Positions 58,769 to 64,000 of a DNA stretch of 64,000 bases are shown here, one piece after another (position 1 is the first letter of the stretch; each line of letters opens with the position of its first letter). Where the stretch lies: positions 81,655,894 to 81,719,893 of the forward strand of contig CM042010.1 in the NCBI GenBank assembly GCA_023525715.1. Reading direction: 5' to 3'. Below the pieces are notes generated by a model. It was not told where the DNA came from and did not search any database. It was given only the letters and a program-made list of their open reading frames with translations. The translations under genes were made by a program, and so were the position numbers. Source of the DNA: Cichorium intybus (lineage: Eukaryota; Streptophyta; Magnoliopsida; Asterales; Asteraceae).

Positions 58769-61277
58769 TGTAACACCCGACTTATTAACAAAAACACCCC
58801 AAAAAGTTTTCATTTAAAACATAGGTTTTAGTACTTAAAACCATAAACAAAGGGGTATATTTTAATAAAAACGGGTACAAGCTTATCAAGGAGTATATAA
58901 ATATAATAACCTCCTTATAAGCCGGGCTGCTACTGACAGCATCTACAAGTCCACTTCTTGAGTCACGGACTTTATCCTTACCCATACCAGGGATATGCTA
59001 ACCTGCAGGGACATTTAACAAACGGTATAAGCTACAAAGCTCAGTGAGTAATCGTATCTGCAAATAACACGTATAAAAATACAATCATATATCTGTTTGG
59101 ATATCGGATCCAAACTCCTAGCCTTACTGGCTGACCAAATATTTCTTAGGATTTCACATCCTAGTTTATAGCCTTACAGGCTAATTCATGATAACCTGAA
59201 ATTATCAAGCCACGTCAGTTATTTGCACAATAATTATATCTAACCGTTTCTGTCCCATGTTTCTTAGTCACAATGGACCGCACCGTATTTCATGGCTATT
59301 TAAGCCGCACCCTATGTCATAGCTATATAAGCTGCACCAAAACATTATCAATATATAAATCATAGCCCGTAGGCCGCACCAGCTGGGTTAATAACCCTGA
59401 TATCATAGCCAAAAGGCCGCACCATGTTCCTGTAACAATATCATAGCCAAAAGGCCGCACCATGTACCTGTAACAATATCATAGCCGTATAGGCCGCACC
59501 AGTTGGATATAGCATCCAATATCATAGCCATATAGGCCGCACCAGTTGGATATAGAATCCAATATCATAGCCATATAGGCCGCACCAAATATCATAGCCA
59601 TATAGGCCGTACCAAATATCATAGCCATATAGGCCGTACCAGTTAATTTCATTTCATTTTATAATCAATTATGGCTCACGGCTCCGTTCCTGTCATTTTA
59701 TTGACTCACGGCTTATCCGGTATTGCCTTTTCAAGATTTGACTCACAGCTCCGTTCTTGTCTGTCATAGAATCACGGCTTATCTGGTATTGTCATATCAT
59801 TGACTCACAGCTCCGTTCTTGTCTTTTTCAGACTCACGGCTTATCTGGTATTGTCATATATCAAATCATATAATCTGTCGTTTTCGTCCCCAAAACAGTT
59901 TCAACCTGTAATAGGTCAATCAACACATATCATATGTGATATCAGTGAGATTACTCACCTGGATACTAGCTGCGTTTAATTCCCGGTTGTTTCTTGCCTT
60001 TAAGTGCACCACAACCATTTTGTCCCATACCTATATATTCATTTATATACCAAATGATAATAGGTTAATAACAATTTCTAATTGACTCTAATGCAATAGA
60101 GTTCAATACAATATCATTATAAACAATGTCTAGATAGTAAACTTTACATTTACTATCTTTATGTGAATTTTACTATTCACCGAGGCATTCGAATCGATCT
60201 ACAGTGCCCCCGAGGGGTCGAAAACTCAATATAAAAATTTTCCCAAACTTTTCAGACCATAACGAGCCTATGGTTCAAGTTTGAGCTAAATCGGACAAGC
60301 CAAACAAAAGTTAGCGTTTTAAAGTCCCTGTCTGGTGGGCGCACCGCGCCAGGTATCAGGCGCACTGCGCCTGGGCGCACCCCGCCCTGATCCTGGGCGC
60401 ACTGCGCCCTGCGCCTGGGCAGAGCTCCTGATCAGTCGCGTTTTGTGCACTGTAGCACGCAGTTTTGGCCTGTTAAGTCCTTAATCCAGTTCTTATGGGG
60501 TTTGATCCTAGGCTAAAACCTTCTATTAAGACAAGGTTTTCAGCCATTAAAACCCACTCAATCAATCAAAGGAAGAATTAGGGTTCTTAGTTCCAAAAAC
60601 CCGAAAACTTCAAATTCATCAAAAATAACAATCTACTTCCATTTTCTTGAATTAAGTCCTCTTTTGCATGACTTAATGGAAGTATTAAACCATTTAAACC
60701 ACATAATCATAACTGAAATTTACAAATTTTAGTTTCTATAAAACCCATTAAGAACTTCTTCAAGAACTTGACTAAAAGGGCAATCTACTTACCTTAATTG
60801 CTTGGAAATCACCACCTTCCAACAATTGTTCCAAGTTCTTGCTTCAATTCAATGATTTCTGCAGAAATCGCACCTTCAAGGCTCCTCCCGTTGCTGCACA
60901 AATGGCCAGTCAAAGAAGAGAGTCAACCTCTCTATTTATACTTCCAAAGTTTTCAAATTTAGTCCCTAAGTTCCATTTCTTGAACTTTTGGCACTAATAT
61001 CAAGTTTTATCACAATAAACTTTCTTTTCTTATGCTTTTGTCACAAGCAATCAATATTTTTACATATTTGGTCCTTCACTCGGTCAAATGACCAAATTAC
61101 CCCTTTTATGGTAAAATGACCAAAATTCAGTTTTTATAACATTTTAAGTCCAAAACTCAAAATATTATTTCAAACCAAATTCTTTTCTGTCCAAAAGATC
61201 AAATTACCCTTCTAAGGTAATATGACCAATTTACCCTTTTTATTATATTTACATAAAAAGAGTGTCTTGGCGTTACA
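58769..61277 (-). repeat. 5' LTR of gypsy at 52517
   Basis: 2509 bp, nearly identical to 52517-55030, with the same minisatellite and GC-rich palindromes at 60335-60440. Confidence 0.9.
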
Positions 61278-62690
61278 GTTTTGTCTTGAGGGTGATGGGG
61301 GTAAGTCAAACTTTGGTAATGAAAAATCAATACCAGAGATAGGTACTTCGGAGGTTGGAGGAGCAGTTGTTGTTGGTGGTGGTGGTATATCCGATGTAGT
61401 AGTGTGAATGGTGGTAGTATGTTGAGCTGTTGTGGGAGGTGGTGGAGGAGGAGGTATAGTATGTGTAGGTGTGGGTGGTCTGGTTGTTTTAGGTGGAGAT
61501 GGAGGAATGGTAGTTTGCAATGGAGAAGTTGGTCTGGTTGTTGATGTGGGTGAAGGAGGTTGATCAACAAATTGTTCTTCTTCTTGTTCTTCTTCATGGA
61601 CTGTGGATGGAGTCCTTTCTGAGTCCAAAGACTCATCCACAACCATTATTTTTCTTTGCCTCTTCGGCTGTTTCCTCTTCGGTGTTGTTTTCACCGAAGT
61701 CTTTCTTTTCTTCTCTTCTTTATTAGGACCACCGGGTCCACCAGCCATTTTCCTATTCCCTTTTCCTTTTGGAAGCTCCCTTACAGGTGCAACCTGACTA
61801 ATATCACGAGTTGGGTAAGGAATTACTAAAGTGTTGCGATAGGAGTTTACCTCACTGCATTCCAGGGGAACTTTGGAGAGCATGACATTTGGAATTTGAG
61901 CACAGAAGTCAGCGGGTTTGTCGTCCAGAATAGGAATCGTAATGGGAGTGAACTTCATCTCTCCAAGAGAGGGATCAGGAACATACCCTATCTGCTGGTA
62001 GTGGGCATGAACGACAATTGCCCAAAATCTTGCATTAGCAATTTCTGTCCCCTTCATACTGTGATTGATGTGGGAGCAGAAATCGGTCAACAGAATTGTT
62101 GCGAAGTCCACCTTGACATCGTAGTAAATTCCGTAGAGGAGACCATGGAATGTAACACTCGCAGAATCAAGGCCTGAGGTTCTTCCAGAGAGACATCTCA
62201 GGAAGATACTGAAGAAGTATCTCCAGAGGTAAGGGAGTTGGTTTTTCTTAAAGGTGCTTATTCTTTCAAGTGGGGGTTCATACCCCATTTCGTTGAACAT
62301 ACTAACCAGTTGGTCAGCAGATGGGACCACCATTTCCTTTGAGTTGTAGATTGGAAGTCGAAGAGCTTCAGCAAACTTTTCCTTGGTTAATTGTACTTTC
62401 TTTGTTTTGCCCTTGGCATCAACAACCTCATAGAACACAGATTTGACCTGGTTGTTGGAGTCAAACAGGGCATTGGATGTGTAGTGAGCCCTGTGAACCA
62501 GAGTCGCAGGGACTGAAGGAGTACAGGTTAAGGCGTAACCTAGGACATACCTTTTCATGCATTCCACCAATGCATCGATTGGTTTAGGGTAAAGAGATAG
62601 ATCATTCCGTAGCACCAGGTTTGATGATTGACTCTTGAGATTTGGAACAGATATGGCTTCAGCGGTTTGCGATGATGCTTCAGCCGCCAT
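61278..62690 (-). pseudogene. SireN ORF, N-terminal part
   Basis: Open from ATG at 62690 for about 470 codons to the gypsy insertion. It begins MAAEASSQTAEAISVPNL. A conserved-looking globular region follows: VVDAKGKTKKVQLTKEKFAE, FFSIFLRCLSGRTSGLDSAS, FHGLLYGIYYDVKVDFATIL, ANARFWAIVVHAHYQ. Next is a strongly basic stretch (KEEKKRKTSVKTTPKRKQPK, a likely nuclear signal), an acidic patch and a Pro/Thr-rich tail. Plant TE-encoded proteins with FWAI-type blocks of this sort are known, but their role is unclear. The chain resumes at 52516. Confidence 0.7.
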
Positions 62691-64000
62691 TGATGATTAG
62701 ATGAGGAAGATGAAGAAGATGAAGGGTTTGTGAATTTCTTCGAGAGTAAGTTTGCAGAGAGAAATGAGAGTTGTGTTCGCGTAAAGAGTACAATGGAAGA
62801 AATGAGAAGTTTATATAGCATTCGTGGTCCCTAGGTCATTTAATGCACGATTGAAGTGGTCCGGTAGAAAATGGACACCTCAGCACCTGCTCATCCCACT
62901 ATCTCTGCAAAAAGGAGAAATATACGGCTGTCAGTTGCAATGATTCAAAATTTGAACTGCTACCTTTTGAGAAGTCATTATGGTTAATGTTTTCCATTTA
63001 ATTCTCATTGACAGCTGTAAACAAACGGTTATGAGAATCATTTGAACATTTAATTCTCATTATGGTTAATGTTTTCCATTTAATTCAAGGAATGTTTGTC
63101 TCTGTGATTTATCATAAATGTGAGAATCATTTGAACATTTAATTGACTTCGCAGTTATGAAAAATTATGACCGTTGAGGGTACGCTTCGGAGCATAAAGT
63201 TATGTTTGACTCCGAAGAGTGTTCTTTCACTTCGGTGATTGACATATGATTGCAAAGTGTTCATCAATGTACCGAAGTCCATATGTTTTTCTCTTTGTTT
63301 TTCTATGAGTTTTTTATTTTACTTTTGACTGATGAAATATGTCGTTTAACCTTAACTTCCATGAATATTATGAAAAGATGATTTCACGAGTTAATGTTCA
63401 GAACCATTCGAATCATGTTGGAAGTCCATTTTTCATTTGGAAGTTTGTTTAATTCAATATCGGTCATGGATGTATAAGTCTAATCACCCCATCACTGACT
63501 TGATTTCGCATTAGGAAACATGTTTTGAGTTGTGCTTATGTGCTTCAAAATTTTCAAATATAATAAAGATAACATCCTTTGCATTTGAAATTTAAAGAAG
63601 TTTTCATTCATGAATTGAGCATCAGAAGTGTTTCTGAAAGTTTGATTGGATTGTTTTGAAGATTCATTTGAAAAATTTATTCCTTTTCATCAGTTGAAGT
63701 GTTTGGATACTAAGCTCTGATGACAAGCCTTTGAGCTTCATACACCACTCCCACTTTATCATTTAAGATAGACTACTTGAAATGTTCATATTTTTCTACA
63801 AGGTACTCGACTATGTTATAGGAGCTCCTTGTATTGTTATTTAAAGCAGAAGAATAAGCCCTTTGAATGCTGATTTTTCTTTTGCATTCCCTTGGTTATC
63901 TTTTTGGTTTTTGTTTGTCTTTGTTTCTTTTGACAATTGGTTATTTATTTTTCTTTCTTGTTTTCTATTATGAATTTCCTTATCCGAAGACATAGAACAT
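62691..64000 (-). other. SireN#2 leader
   Basis: AT-rich with no conserved frame. Collinear with 173-847 plus 10146-10640 of SireN#1. Contains a duplicated phrase (GTTATGAGAATCATTTGAAC and TTCTCATTATGGTTAATG, 62975-63140). Confidence 0.65.

Larger units (their letters stand above)
52517..61277 (-). mobile_element. Gypsy chromovirus element, decayed, inserted in SireN#2 ORF
   Basis: LTRs 52517-55030 and 58769-61277 start TGTAACACCCGAC and end TTGGCGTTACA. The primer site is on the minus strand at 58765-58754, and the purine tract GAAGGAGGGGAGAATT lies next to the left LTR. The interior has broken RT, RNase H and integrase on the minus strand. The flanks are TGGGG (left) and GTTTT (right), so no 5-bp duplication is visible. 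Confidence 0.88.
50278..64000 (-). mobile_element. SireN#2: non-autonomous copia-type element, right end outside window
   Basis: 3' LTR 50278-50798 (TGTTGGGTC...CTCAACA), purine tract CACAAAGGGGGAGAT on the minus strand, then one long ORF (50831 to 62690) interrupted by a gypsy, then the AT-rich leader to the window edge. The left target flank is AAACC (50273-50277). From SireN#1 the 5' LTR is expected a few hundred bases beyond 64000. No pol is present between leader and tract. Confidence 0.72.

Noticed and set aside
61199..61642. His/Leu/Pro-rich minus-strand frame
   Set aside because: It is an alternative frame of the Pro/Thr-rich linker of the SireN ORF, which is open for 492 codons in the neighbouring frame.
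63705..63735. GTCATCAGAGC on the minus strand (also near 10375) as a primer binding site
   Set aside because: It lacks the 5' TGG expected opposite the tRNA CCA end, and no LTR end adjoins it; the leader simply continues.

Overview
This is a plant nuclear window made almost entirely of nested transposable elements. No intact host gene, tRNA or rRNA gene was found. The composition (AT-rich, Ty3/gypsy and Ty1/copia LTR elements, iMet and Asp-type primer sites, a Mutator-like element) indicates a eudicot. The style of the copia gag-pol and of the gypsy polyproteins suggests Asteraceae (a lettuce-like genome), but that is recognition from memory and not proven here.

Layout. (1) 1-11747 is a non-autonomous copia-type element on the minus strand (called SireN#1 here; start of its ORF at 172, probable 5' LTR at about 11.26-11.75 kb). 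A Mutator-like element (857-10136, perfect 9-bp target duplication) sits inside it. Inside that is an LTR element (1575-9209, target duplication AAGTT) which carries, on the strand opposite to its own, an RWP-RK transcription-factor gene (4254-5880, now broken). (2) 11748-14764 is a small copia-like element with 286-bp LTRs. (3) A decayed copia gag-pol on the plus strand (zinc knuckle, spacer, protease, GAG-pre-integrase, start of integrase) lies in three pieces: 14765-17288, 23826-24548 and 33447-33743. It is split by an Athila-type element (17289-23825), by a second LTR element carrying an antisense RWP-RK gene (24549-33446; gene 29268-27926) and by a gypsy element starting at 33744. (4) That gypsy is cut at 35970 by a copia (35971-50277), which contains a gypsy (40739-48272, target duplication AACCA). 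(5) A second copy of the family in (1), SireN#2, begins at 50278 and runs off the right edge. Its single long ORF (62690 to 50831, minus strand) is split by a gypsy at 52517-61277.

The most interesting content is the pair of LTR elements with cellular-type RWP-RK genes. Both genes keep introns, their own TATA promoter and an unusual promoter inverted repeat. Both lie antisense to the element, with the 3' end of the gene toward the primer binding site. The two elements have different overall LTRs that share one block of about 120 bp. This looks like a lineage of retrotransposons that took up a transcription-factor gene in place of most of pol. A second theme is that several promoters in the window, in unrelated elements, place the TATA box inside an inverted repeat.
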